Source: an uncultured Aquimarina sp. (GTDB taxonomy: Bacteria; Bacteroidota; Bacteroidia; Flavobacteriales; Flavobacteriaceae). From it: 64,000 bases of DNA. The notes under the pieces were generated by a model. That model did no database searches. It was not told where the DNA came from and was given only the letters and a program-made list of their open reading frames with translations. The first letter of the stretch is position 1. Each line of letters begins with the position of its first letter. The DNA lies in assembly GCA_947497175.1 (NCBI GenBank), contig CANMFM010000007.1, forward strand, positions 62,001 through 126,000. The letters are read 5' to 3'. Below are positions 26,884 to 35,270 of the stretch, piece by piece. Both the position numbers and the translations under genes were made by a program.

Positions 26884-27795
26884 ATGTATATAGCACAAGG
26901 AAGACAAGGACAACTAGGAATGTGGAAATACTTACCAATCCCTATTTTATTTATGGGAATAATGGGCCTGAATTATCTCGCATTACAATTAATGGATGCC
27001 GATGTTACTGCAATTATTGAACAGCAAATCCGAAGTAAAGGTAAAAATCAATTTTTTGCTGAAAGCATGGTTATTTTTGTCTTTTTATTGGCAGGTTTGT
27101 TTTTTTGGGTGAAATATGTGCATAAACAAAGTATTCTTTCCCTAACCACCAGTAGAAATAAGATAGACTGGGGCCGTTTTTTCTTTACGTTTACTTTAAT
27201 GGCTTCATTTATTATCATCTCAACATTATTCTTTTATTTTGTGAGTCCTGATGACTATCAAATAAATTTTAAACCTGTTCCATTTTTAATTCTAGCCGTT
27301 ATTGCTATTTTCTTGATTCCTATTCAGACTAGTTTTGAAGAATATATGTTTAGAGGCTATTTAATGCAAGGGTTGGGGTTAGCCATTAAGAATAAGTGGC
27401 TCCCTTTAATCATAACTTCGGTGCTTTTTGGTGTAATGCATGCTTCAAACCCAGAAGTAGAAAAGATAGGACCCATACTTTTAGTATATTATATTGGTAC
27501 TGGCTTATTTTTGGGTATTATGACATTAATGGATGAAGGTTTAGAACTCTCTTTGGGTTTTCATGCTGCTAATAATTTGGTGACTGTACTTTTGGTAACA
27601 GCAGATTGGACCGCACTTCAAACCGATTCTATTTTTATTGATATGTCTGATCCGGGTGCTGGTAGCTACGAAATATTTATACCCATATTATTAATTTTCC
27701 CGTTGTTTCTTTTTATTCTTTCAAAAAAATATAAATGGACAGGGTGGAAAGATAAACTTCTTGGCAATGTGCCTTCTGGTCAACAAAAGGTTTAG
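26884..27795 (+). CDS. CPBP family intramembrane metalloprotease
   Basis: This is a 303-residue inner-membrane protein with about seven helices. It carries the CPBP (Abi/CAAX-protease-like) motifs: FEEYMFRGYL with the Glu pair and Arg, FGVMHASN with a His, and the FHAANN His/Asn motif. Such proteins process prenylated or leader peptides or act in bacteriocin immunity in other phyla. Here it is lodged between menC and menE, a layout repeated in Flavobacteriaceae to my knowledge, which may reflect simple co-expression. Substrate unknown. Confidence 0.85.
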   Translation: MYIAQGRQGQLGMWKYLPIPILFMGIMGLNYLALQLMDADVTAIIEQQIRSKGKNQFFAESMVIFVFLLAGLFFWVKYVHKQSILSLTTSRNKIDWGRFFFTFTLMASFIIISTLFFYFVSPDDYQINFKPVPFLILAVIAIFLIPIQTSFEEYMFRGYLMQGLGLAIKNKWLPLIITSVLFGVMHASNPEVEKIGPILLVYYIGTGLFLGIMTLMDEGLELSLGFHAANNLVTVLLVTADWTALQTDSIFIDMSDPGAGSYEIFIPILLIFPLFLFILSKKYKWTGWKDKLLGNVPSGQQKV

Positions 27796-27865
27796 GTTAC
27801 AAAAAAATAATACACTCTTTACATATACATAACCCATGGATATACCAGAACGTTGAAATTTGAAC

Positions 27866-28981
27866 ATGCAAACTATGAGTACAGTATACATTCCTGAAAT
27901 ACACAACAAATTTACCATAAACAAACAGTCTCTGGACAATGATGGCTTAAAACGTATTGCATATAATTTTATTAAAGAAGGAGAGGTTTATGAACAAGAA
28001 GTTGGTGACTTTTTGTTGGATTGGTTAAGTGAAAAGGATTATATTATTGTACAAACGTCTGGGTCAACCGGAAAACCAAAAAAAATTAAAGTATTCAAAA
28101 CGCACATGATCAATAGTGCTAAAGCTACTGGTAAATTTTTTAAAGCAGAAGAAGACACCACAGCATTGTTATGTTTACCTGCTACATATATTGCCGGCAA
28201 AATGATGTTGGTTAGGGCTATGGTATTGGGCTGGAAAATAGATATAATCCCACCAAAAACAAATCCTTTAGATACTATTTACAAGCAATACGGTTTTTGT
28301 GCAATGGTTCCCTTACAGCTTGATAATTCTTTGAACAGATTGCATTTGATCAAAAAATTAATTGTTGGAGGAGGAGCGGTTTCAGAACATCTTAAAGAAT
28401 TAGTTCAAGGAGTCAAAACAAAGGTGTTTGAAACCTATGGTATGACAGAAACAGTTTCACATATTGCGGCAAAAAGAATAAACCCTAAGAAAAAAGAGAA
28501 AAAAGATGCTCATTTTTTTAGAGCATTACCAAACATTACATTAAGCATAGATGAAAGAAATTGCCTGATAATTAGAGCACCTCAACTAAATACTGAAACT
28601 ATTATAACAAATGATGTTGTTGAACTTAAGACCTATAAAAAGTTCATATGGAAAGGACGTTTTGATAATGTTGTTAATAGTGGAGGAGTAAAACTACACC
28701 CTGAAGAAATAGAAACAAAATTGCAGCTACTTATTGGGCATCGTTTTTTTATAAGTAGTATACCTGATAATAGATTAGGAGATAAGCTCGTATTAATCGT
28801 AGAAAGAGATTACGATAAAATTGCCTACTTATCCCTGCAAGAGGCTATACATAACGTCAAAACGTTAAATAAATTTGAAGTTCCGAAAGACATATTCTTC
28901 ATTCCTAAATTTATTGAAACCAACAATGGTAAAGTACAGCGTGCCCTGACTTTGGAGCTTATCAAGAGTAAAACCAAATAA
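27866..28981 (+). CDS. menE: o-Succinylbenzoate-CoA ligase
   Basis: MenE activates o-succinylbenzoate to its CoA thioester for MenB. It is a short adenylate-forming enzyme (371 residues). It has the P-loop VQTSGSTGKPKK (about 66-77), the adenylate motif FETYGMTET, a shortened hinge motif WKGRFDNVVNSGGVKL and the catalytic Lys in NNGKVQR near the C-terminus. An in-frame TTG at 27860 precedes the ATG used here. It is the last gene of the menA-UPF0173-menC-CPBP-menE cluster. menB, menD and menF are not in the window. Confidence 0.92.
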   Translation: MQTMSTVYIPEIHNKFTINKQSLDNDGLKRIAYNFIKEGEVYEQEVGDFLLDWLSEKDYIIVQTSGSTGKPKKIKVFKTHMINSAKATGKFFKAEEDTTALLCLPATYIAGKMMLVRAMVLGWKIDIIPPKTNPLDTIYKQYGFCAMVPLQLDNSLNRLHLIKKLIVGGGAVSEHLKELVQGVKTKVFETYGMTETVSHIAAKRINPKKKEKKDAHFFRALPNITLSIDERNCLIIRAPQLNTETIITNDVVELKTYKKFIWKGRFDNVVNSGGVKLHPEEIETKLQLLIGHRFFISSIPDNRLGDKLVLIVERDYDKIAYLSLQEAIHNVKTLNKFEVPKDIFFIPKFIETNNGKVQRALTLELIKSKTK

Positions 28982-29102
28982 CTACGGCTGTTTACTCGGT
29001 ACCCGTATTCTGTGTGGTCTTTTATTCATTGAAGATAAAACGCCATCTTTTTCTCCTTTTTTTGTACATTTAACATAATTGGAAACATATATTCATATCA
29101 TC

Positions 29103-31343
29103 ATGGGAAAACGCACATTCATAATACTCGTATTCTTTTGCATTAATTTCGCCTTTGGCAAAGATCTACCTGTCCAAAATATTAAAAATATTGCGATCTA
29201 TTGGGATGCTTCGCTCTCTCAAAAGGATAAAAAAATAGAAAAAGAGTTTGAGTTTCTTGATACTTATTTTAAAACACATACGGATCTAAAAATTAAGCTG
29301 ATTGTTTTTAATACCTCAATAATTGTTAAAGAAACCGTAGAGATCAAGTCATCTAATTGGATAGGATTAAAAGAGAAGCTCAAACATGTTACTTATGACG
29401 GGGCTTCTGATTTTAGTTTGGTAAATACAGAGCTAAGTGACGATATGATTCTTTTTTTTACAGATGGCAATGGTAATTTGGGCAATTTTGAAGCTAGCTT
29501 ATATAGTCCAAGAATAATTACCATAAGTAGTAAAACTGATATAGATAAAAAATTTCTTCACAAAACTGCTTTTTACAACCGTGGATATTATGTTAATCTG
29601 CTGGAGTCTGATATTTCTTCTTCTATCAAAGCAATAGATAATGAAGTTATTATGCCCAAATTGGAGTTTGTTACTCAAAAGAACATTGATGATGGAAAAA
29701 ATTATGTACGTGGAATAGTCATCGGTAAAACTGATGGATTATCTAATGTTAATATTACGATAAATGATCAAAACAGAGGAACCATTACGGATCAAAATGG
29801 GAATTACAAAATTGCTGCAGAGCCTGGAGATGTTCTGGTCTTTAGTTCTGTAGACATGAAGAGCGCTGTTGTCGAAGTAGGAGAAGAAGAAATTATTAAT
29901 GTACAATTAACTGATCTCGTAAATGAACTCGGACCTGCAATCGTTAAATCTCGAAAAGAGGAGAAACCTGACTTGATTAATACGGGCAATCAGTTAGTAG
30001 ATAAGAAAACTCTTGGTTATGCTGTGCAAAGTATAGATTCTGATGATATAGGGAATGATCGTAATACCTTGGGTAGAGCTGTGGCCGGAAAATTTTCGGG
30101 AGTAACTATGGGTGAAGTGGATAATGCGGGTTTAATTATGATGAGAGGTATGAACTCAATGTTTTTTAATAGTAATTTTGCTCTTTTGGTCGTAAACGGA
30201 ATACCTTTGCCACAAAGTGAAAAATTTAACATTGAGAATTATAGTTTCATTAATCCTGATGATATAGCTGATATTACCGTTTTAAAAAGTTATGCTGCTA
30301 CAAACAGATTTGGTGCCCAAGGGAGAAATGGTGTAATACTTATTACGACGAAAAATGCAGTATCTAATTTTACTGATCCCGAGAATACCGAAGCCGATAA
30401 AAAGATTGAGATAGAATATAAACCGTATCCTTCTTCTTTAAAGATGCCTCAAGAGAGTGATCCTTATTTTATTTCAATACTCAAAAAAACGGCCGCTCCA
30501 GAAAAAGCATACTCAAAATACCTTGCTCTACTAGAAACTAATAAAGATAATATTAGTTTTTTTCTAGAGTGTTCTCAATATTTCTTTAATAAAAATATGA
30601 CAGACAAGGGGATAAGAGTGCTTTCAAATTTAGCAGAGTTGTATCCTCAAGACACTTCTGTTCTGAAAATATTAGCCTTTCATTTAGAAAAACAAAAGTT
30701 ATTTGATGAATCAGAACTGATTTATAAAAGGATAATCACCGTTTCACCATCGCTATCGCAAGGATACTTAGATTTGGCAAATTTGTATACTTCCAAAGAG
30801 AAACATAAAGAATCCATAGATTTGTTTAAAAAAATAACAGCTAATAAAGTTGAAGAAATAGAATCTTTTGATGGTTTGAACAATCAAATTACTAACGATT
30901 TCAGAGCATTACTTAAAAAAAGAAACCAAAGTTGGAAAACGAATAATATTGATCAAAAATATTTCATTTGTCCTACATATCCTGTAAGAGTTGTAGCAGA
31001 ATGGTCACATCCCGAAACAGAGTTTGATTTTCGATATATCAATTCTAAAAAACAGTATTTTTCTGTAACTCATAACCTTGAAGATAATAAAGGTCGTATG
31101 CGTAAAGAAATTAAGGAAGGTTTTACTTCAGATGAATATATTCTTTCTGATATCGAACCGGGGCGGTGGTATTTGGATATCGTATTGCCAGATGGATATA
31201 AGACAGATGTCAAATATCCCAAAATTTTAAAAATAAAGGTGTTTACTAAATTTGGAGCTCCAGATCAAAAATTACAGACTCATGTGGTAAATCTGGACAA
31301 AATATCTAAGAATAAAATTGTAACCTCTTTTACTATACAATAA
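29103..31343 (+). CDS. Exported vWA-carboxypeptidase-regulatory-TonB plug-TPR protein
   Basis: This is a 746-residue exported multidomain protein without a beta-barrel. The signal peptide is residues 1-19. A von Willebrand A domain (about 28-195) has an intact MIDAS: DASLS (35-39), a mid Thr/Ser, and TDGNGN. A carboxypeptidase-regulatory-like domain follows (VRGIVIGKTDG). Then comes a TonB plug domain with ALLVVNGIPL, ADITVLKSYAATNRFGAQGRNGVILITT. TPR-like helices occupy about 475-590. The C-terminal beta domain (VRVVAEWSHPETEFDFRY) resembles DUF2135. Substrate and partners are unknown. The M24 aminopeptidase starts 10 bp downstream. Confidence 0.75.
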   Translation: MGKRTFIILVFFCINFAFGKDLPVQNIKNIAIYWDASLSQKDKKIEKEFEFLDTYFKTHTDLKIKLIVFNTSIIVKETVEIKSSNWIGLKEKLKHVTYDGASDFSLVNTELSDDMILFFTDGNGNLGNFEASLYSPRIITISSKTDIDKKFLHKTAFYNRGYYVNLLESDISSSIKAIDNEVIMPKLEFVTQKNIDDGKNYVRGIVIGKTDGLSNVNITINDQNRGTITDQNGNYKIAAEPGDVLVFSSVDMKSAVVEVGEEEIINVQLTDLVNELGPAIVKSRKEEKPDLINTGNQLVDKKTLGYAVQSIDSDDIGNDRNTLGRAVAGKFSGVTMGEVDNAGLIMMRGMNSMFFNSNFALLVVNGIPLPQSEKFNIENYSFINPDDIADITVLKSYAATNRFGAQGRNGVILITTKNAVSNFTDPENTEADKKIEIEYKPYPSSLKMPQESDPYFISILKKTAAPEKAYSKYLALLETNKDNISFFLECSQYFFNKNMTDKGIRVLSNLAELYPQDTSVLKILAFHLEKQKLFDESELIYKRIITVSPSLSQGYLDLANLYTSKEKHKESIDLFKKITANKVEEIESFDGLNNQITNDFRALLKKRNQSWKTNNIDQKYFICPTYPVRVVAEWSHPETEFDFRYINSKKQYFSVTHNLEDNKGRMRKEIKEGFTSDEYILSDIEPGRWYLDIVLPDGYKTDVKYPKILKIKVFTKFGAPDQKLQTHVVNLDKISKNKIVTSFTIQ

Positions 31344-31353
31344 ACACATTTTT

Positions 31354-32769
31354 ATGAAAATCTACTTTTTACGCGATAATCGAGATATAAATATTTTGAA
31401 ACCTGTCTCTAAATCAAAATTACTTTCCAATCGATACTTCATCGACTTTCCCCAGGGTGTTTTACTGCTTACCTTACTTCTTTTTATTCAACTTGGACAT
31501 TCACAAATTCTTCCACAGCGAGAAAGAGCTGATATAATAGACATGGTGCTAGAAGATCGATTTAATACTCTTTTACCACAATTAATGGACCGCACCGGGT
31601 TTGATATGTGGATTTTAATTTCCCGAGAATATAATGAGGATCCAGTACTTAAAACAATGCTACCTTCAACATGGCTAAATGCCAGAAGAAGGACAATTTT
31701 AGTTTTTTATAGAGATAAAAAGAACAACACTATAGAAAAACTAGCTGTTGCTCGATATAATGTAGGTAAAAATATAACTTCGGCTTGGGATAAAGAGAAA
31801 CAACCTGATCAATGGAAAGCGCTAATAGATATTATTTCAAGTAGAAATCCAGAAAAAATAGGGTTAAACTATTCCAAAGATTTTGGTATTGTTGATGGTA
31901 TCGTAAAAACGGATTACGAAGAATTTATGGAAGTTTTACCACAAGAATTTAAACCTAAAATTACCTCTGCAGAGAAACTCGCAATTGCATGGATAGAGAC
32001 ACGTACTCAACAGGAAATGGAGATTTATAAACAATTGGTAGATGTAACTCATACTATTATAGAAGAAGCGTTTAGTACTGCTGTAATTAAACCCGGGACA
32101 ACAACCACAGACGATGTAGTTTGGTGGTTAAGACAAAAGGTGACCGATATGGGTCTAAAAACGTGGTTTCATCCTACGGTTGATATACAAAGAACCGGAG
32201 AAGCTTTGCAAAACCATATCGTTTCGTTTTCGGATCGGCCAAAAGATAAAGTCATTAGACCTGGAGATTTAATCCATTGCGATTTCGGGATTACATATTT
32301 GAGGTTAAACACCGATTGTCAACAACATGCGTATATCCTTAAAAATGAAGAAACTGCACCTCCAGAGTACTTAACAAAAGCCTTTGCAGACGGTAATCGC
32401 GTGCAGGATATTTTTACTTCTAATTTTGAAACCGGTAAAACCGGAAATGATATTTTATTAAAGTCCTTAAAGCAAAGTAGGGCAGAAGGATTAAAACCTT
32501 CTATATATACTCATCCGCTTGGGTTATATGGTCATTCTGCCGGACCTACAATAGGGATGTGGGATTCTCAAGGAGGAGTGCCCGGAACTGGAGATTATCC
32601 TTTATGTGAAAATACTGTATATGCTATCGAATTAAATACTACTGTTACTGTGCCAGAGTGGAAAAAAGATATACGTATTATGCTTGAAGAGGCCGGTTTT
32701 TGGGGTAAAGATGGATTTAGGTATGTAAATGAACGACAGACAGAATTAATTACGATTCCTAAACGATAG
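31354..32769 (+). CDS. M24 family Xaa-Pro aminopeptidase-like exported protein
   Basis: This is a 471-residue metallopeptidase of the pita-bread fold (aminopeptidase P/creatinase). A long N-region precedes a hydrophobic signal LLLTLLLFIQLGHSQ ending near residue 49, so it is predicted to be exported to the periplasm. Metal ligands are visible: Asp in IHCDFGITY, Asp in LNTDCQQHAY, His in HPLGLYGHSAGP, and Glu in AIELNTTV and in the C-terminal RQTELI. It follows the vWA/plug protein at 10 bp, so the two are cotranscribed. Its role in exported form is unclear. Confidence 0.85.
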   Translation: MKIYFLRDNRDINILKPVSKSKLLSNRYFIDFPQGVLLLTLLLFIQLGHSQILPQRERADIIDMVLEDRFNTLLPQLMDRTGFDMWILISREYNEDPVLKTMLPSTWLNARRRTILVFYRDKKNNTIEKLAVARYNVGKNITSAWDKEKQPDQWKALIDIISSRNPEKIGLNYSKDFGIVDGIVKTDYEEFMEVLPQEFKPKITSAEKLAIAWIETRTQQEMEIYKQLVDVTHTIIEEAFSTAVIKPGTTTTDDVVWWLRQKVTDMGLKTWFHPTVDIQRTGEALQNHIVSFSDRPKDKVIRPGDLIHCDFGITYLRLNTDCQQHAYILKNEETAPPEYLTKAFADGNRVQDIFTSNFETGKTGNDILLKSLKQSRAEGLKPSIYTHPLGLYGHSAGPTIGMWDSQGGVPGTGDYPLCENTVYAIELNTTVTVPEWKKDIRIMLEEAGFWGKDGFRYVNERQTELITIPKR

Positions 32770-32788
32770 TAGTCTGAGTTACTCATCA

Positions 32789-32819
32789 AAAAAAATCCCC
32801 TAAGGCAAAACCTTAGGGG
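32789..32819 (-). terminator. Terminator of the precursor peptide gene
   Basis: 9-bp arms CCCCTAAGG and CCTTAGGGG (32797-32805 and 32811-32819) with a 5-nt loop. Only on the minus strand is the hairpin followed by a long T run (plus As from about 32789 to 32795). It begins 8 bp after the peptide stop codon. Confidence 0.9.
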
Positions 32820-32827
32820 TATAGCCG

Positions 32828-32980
32828 TTAATCTATGTGATGATAGCAATTTCCAAAAGAACATCTACCCCCACATAAGGATAAACAAGAATCACCATAA
32901 TAGGTACCTGCTTTTATCGTTTGTTGTTCACTTTTCTTCAATTGATAAACCCCCTCTAAATTTAAAATATTATTTAACAT
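32828..32980 (-). CDS. 50-residue leader-type precursor peptide, cysteine-rich core (putative RiPP/bacteriocin-like)
   Basis: This small gene is below the usual ORF cut-off. It starts MLNNILNLEGVYQLKKSEQQ and reaches a leader end at IKAG (residues 22-25). That matches the Bacteroidota leader pattern of MLKxILNLxGVxxLxKxEQxxIxGG peptides, usually cut after Gly-Gly (here Ala24-Gly25) by a C39 peptidase transporter. The predicted core (26-50) begins TYYGDSC and has cysteines at 32, 36, 40 and 45, with two glycines at 37-38 and two histidines near the end. Its own terminator follows 8 bp after the stop. No transporter or modification enzyme is adjacent. Function is inferred only. Confidence 0.8.
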   Translation of the reverse strand: MLNNILNLEGVYQLKKSEQQTIKAGTYYGDSCLSLCGGRCSFGNCYHHID

Positions 32981-33129
32981 ACTTCTCTTTTTGTGTTACC
33001 TACTCTGTCAGTGGCTTTTCGGTTTCCGCCTTTATTTATGGTTTCGATAGTTTGCGGTTATTCTGAAATTAGAATTGCATAGTACAGTATTGTTGCCCCC
33101 AAAATTTTAGTATCCGATTCTATGGTTAT

Positions 33130-33792
33130 TTAAGGACATATAGGATTACAATCATCTGGATCAATTGGGTCAACATCACCAGGAGTATAAGGCCTTCTTA
33201 CAGTTCTACCGTCTCCCCACTTTCTTGCTTCGGGATTAACCACCCAAATTCGTAAACCTCTGCTCGCAAATTCGTTACGTTCTAATGCAGAATTTAGACG
33301 TAAAGTGATAACGTCTTGTCCTTGAGAGTTCACATATTGAACCCGATTTGCACCCCTATATGTTCCAATGATTGAAGATCCTGTTTTTGTTCTGATATCT
33401 ACATATGCGTTAGACTCAAAATCGTTTCCTACGATCCATATACAATAATTGTCATCGCAGCCAGCACCTGCACTACTTATAATTGGCTGTCCTATCGGCA
33501 CAATAATAGCTGAATTATACAATCCCAGATATAATGTAGAATAATTAGGCTCACAAGTAGGTGTATTGGTATAGTACAAAACTTTAAATCCTTGTGGTAT
33601 AGGATATCGAGAACAATGCAAGAAAGCTGAAGATTTTCTGAAATCAAATGTATTAATGTCCTCTAGCACTTTTATATCTTCATTATTTTCGACCAAAAGC
33701 TCATCTTGAAAAGTATCTTCTTCTTCGGTTTGACAACTAATTACTAAGAATAGGAAAACTAGTAATACTAATATTTCTATACGTTTTTTCAT
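33130..33792 (-). CDS. Hypothetical lipoprotein
   Basis: This is a 220-residue lipoprotein: the signal ends in LFLVISCQTEEED (Cys near 20), with an acidic stretch after the Cys that could mark outer-membrane surface export in Bacteroidota. The mature part has five or six cysteines, a predicted beta-rich body (GAGCDDNYCIWIVG, ALERNEFASRGLRIWVV) and a Pro/Asp-rich tail ending DPIDPDDCNPICP. No family recognised. It lies 149 bp upstream of the precursor peptide on the same strand and could be cotranscribed with it. Confidence 0.65.
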   Translation of the reverse strand: MKKRIEILVLLVFLFLVISCQTEEEDTFQDELLVENNEDIKVLEDINTFDFRKSSAFLHCSRYPIPQGFKVLYYTNTPTCEPNYSTLYLGLYNSAIIVPIGQPIISSAGAGCDDNYCIWIVGNDFESNAYVDIRTKTGSSIIGTYRGANRVQYVNSQGQDVITLRLNSALERNEFASRGLRIWVVNPEARKWGDGRTVRRPYTPGDVDPIDPDDCNPICP

Positions 33793-33889
33793 GTTATTGA
33801 TTATAGTTTAAAAATGATTTGTGATTCTTGTCGACCAGAATTCTTTGATAAAACTATGTGCAATTCATTGATTATAAAAAAGAAGAAAA

Positions 33890-33909
33890 GTCAGATTTAT
33901 AAATCTGAC
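33890..33909 (-). terminator. 20-bp perfect palindrome with T-rich tail
   Basis: GTCAGATTTA at 33890-33899 is followed directly by its complement. On the minus strand it is followed by TTTTCTTCTTTTTT. It is a second terminator-like element downstream of the T9SS protein gene. Confidence 0.6.
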
Positions 33910-33952
33910 GAAATGGAATAGTCTCAATTTTTGATTTCTTTGTACTATAAGA

Positions 33953-33987
33953 TTAAAAATGCCATTTCATAAAGTATATGAAATGGC
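33953..33987 (-). terminator. Terminator of the T9SS-sorted protein gene
   Basis: 11-bp arms GCCATTTCATA (33961-33971) and TATGAAATGGC (33977-33987), 5-nt loop; on the minus strand followed by ATTTTTA. It begins 24 bp beyond the stop codon. Confidence 0.7.
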
Positions 33988-34010
33988 GTTTCAAAAATTA
34001 TGGTGTGATA

Positions 34011-35123
34011 CTATTTCTTCACCGTAATGCCTTGATATATCAAGTTGCCGACGGCAAGTGTATAGATATATTTTCCGGGTGGTAGATTGGTAGTAACATG
34101 AGTAATGGTTTTATACGTATTATTAGGTGACAAAATAAAGCCTTCTGCAGCTACATTGATCCCAAATAGGTTATAAAGGGTAAGTGTAACAAGAGGAGAG
34201 GCATCTTGATCCAGAAAAAAGGTAAAATTTATATGATCCTTAAATGGATTCGGAAAAACTTTGATCGTATCGGGATGTAAGTGGATTTCCGGAATCTCAT
34301 AATTCAAATAATTATTAAAATCATTACGCTCTCTAATATTATTATCTTCATCAACAATAATATATAATTGGTTCCCCACACACTTGGAATAGGTATCATA
34401 ATCCATAAAAATCACACAGCTTTTACTATTATTTTCTGTGATCGGTCCTACATATTTTGTCTCAATAAGCTTTATTTTATCTTCAATTTTAATATAAAAC
34501 TTAACCTTTGATTTTTCATTAATATCATCTCTTCCCGTGTTTCTAATATGTGCTTTAACGCGTACTTTATGATGATCTCTGTCTATAGTAGTAATAGAGG
34601 TCTCTGCATGCGTTATTTGAAGATCTCCTAATTGTTCGGGATCATATACCGTGAACGAAATATTTCTCTGATCCAAAATTGTGTTATCTATTTCTGATAC
34701 CGATAAAATAGCATTCTTTACTCCAGGAGACACATCAAACCTTCCCAAATCTAATTGAAGTGTTCCTAATAATACTGTATCATTGTCTATATGGCGATCA
34801 TCAGGGTCTGGCCTTGCAGGAGGTATAAGTATTGGGGCCAGGGTTGTATTTATAAGTGTTGATGATAGGTTAAGTTTCTTTTCTGTGATACTTTGATTAG
34901 CACTTGTATTTTGATAAAAACCGTATATGTTGAATTTTATTATTCCCCAAATAAAAACATGGAGATCATGAACTTGAGATTCGTCGATTTCTATACGTCC
35001 TGTATTGGCATTTATGGTTACATCAATTATTTTTTCAAAATCATTTTTAGTGTTTTGAGCTATAGATTGCGAAAAGAAGGTAATGGTAAAAATTACGGAT
35101 AAGAATGTCAATTTTTTGAACAT
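34011..35123 (-). CDS. Secreted CARDB-like protein with T9SS type A sorting domain
   Basis: This is a 370-residue secreted protein. The signal peptide ends at SQSIAQ (about 22). The middle (180-275) resembles a CARDB adhesion module, with HKVRVKAHIRNTGRDDIN and a characteristic END segment DEDNNIRERNDFNNYL. The last 80 residues are a type IX sorting domain: KVFPNPFKDHINFTF, TLYNLFG and a C-terminal YQGITVKK. The cargo is therefore exported across the outer membrane by the Por system and anchored or released. Binding target unknown. Monocistronic with two hairpins downstream. Confidence 0.85.
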   Translation of the reverse strand: MFKKLTFLSVIFTITFFSQSIAQNTKNDFEKIIDVTINANTGRIEIDESQVHDLHVFIWGIIKFNIYGFYQNTSANQSITEKKLNLSSTLINTTLAPILIPPARPDPDDRHIDNDTVLLGTLQLDLGRFDVSPGVKNAILSVSEIDNTILDQRNISFTVYDPEQLGDLQITHAETSITTIDRDHHKVRVKAHIRNTGRDDINEKSKVKFYIKIEDKIKLIETKYVGPITENNSKSCVIFMDYDTYSKCVGNQLYIIVDEDNNIRERNDFNNYLNYEIPEIHLHPDTIKVFPNPFKDHINFTFFLDQDASPLVTLTLYNLFGINVAAEGFILSPNNTYKTITHVTTNLPPGKYIYTLAVGNLIYQGITVKK

Positions 35124-35270
35124 AAAACTTCGTGTTTATTGGTTATATAGTAAAAGTAGGCATTGCTTCTTTTTAAAAAGAAAATTATAAATTTCGAAAG
35201 TTCAATTTTATAAAATTGAACTTCTTATCTTCATTTTTACTAGTAATTATATATCAATTTTATTCGAATC

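Noticed and set aside
32595..32864. 89-codon frame on the minus strand overlapping the end of the M24 gene
   Set aside because: It is a shadow of the aminopeptidase gene and runs through the terminator; the short 50-codon gene in another frame is the real one.
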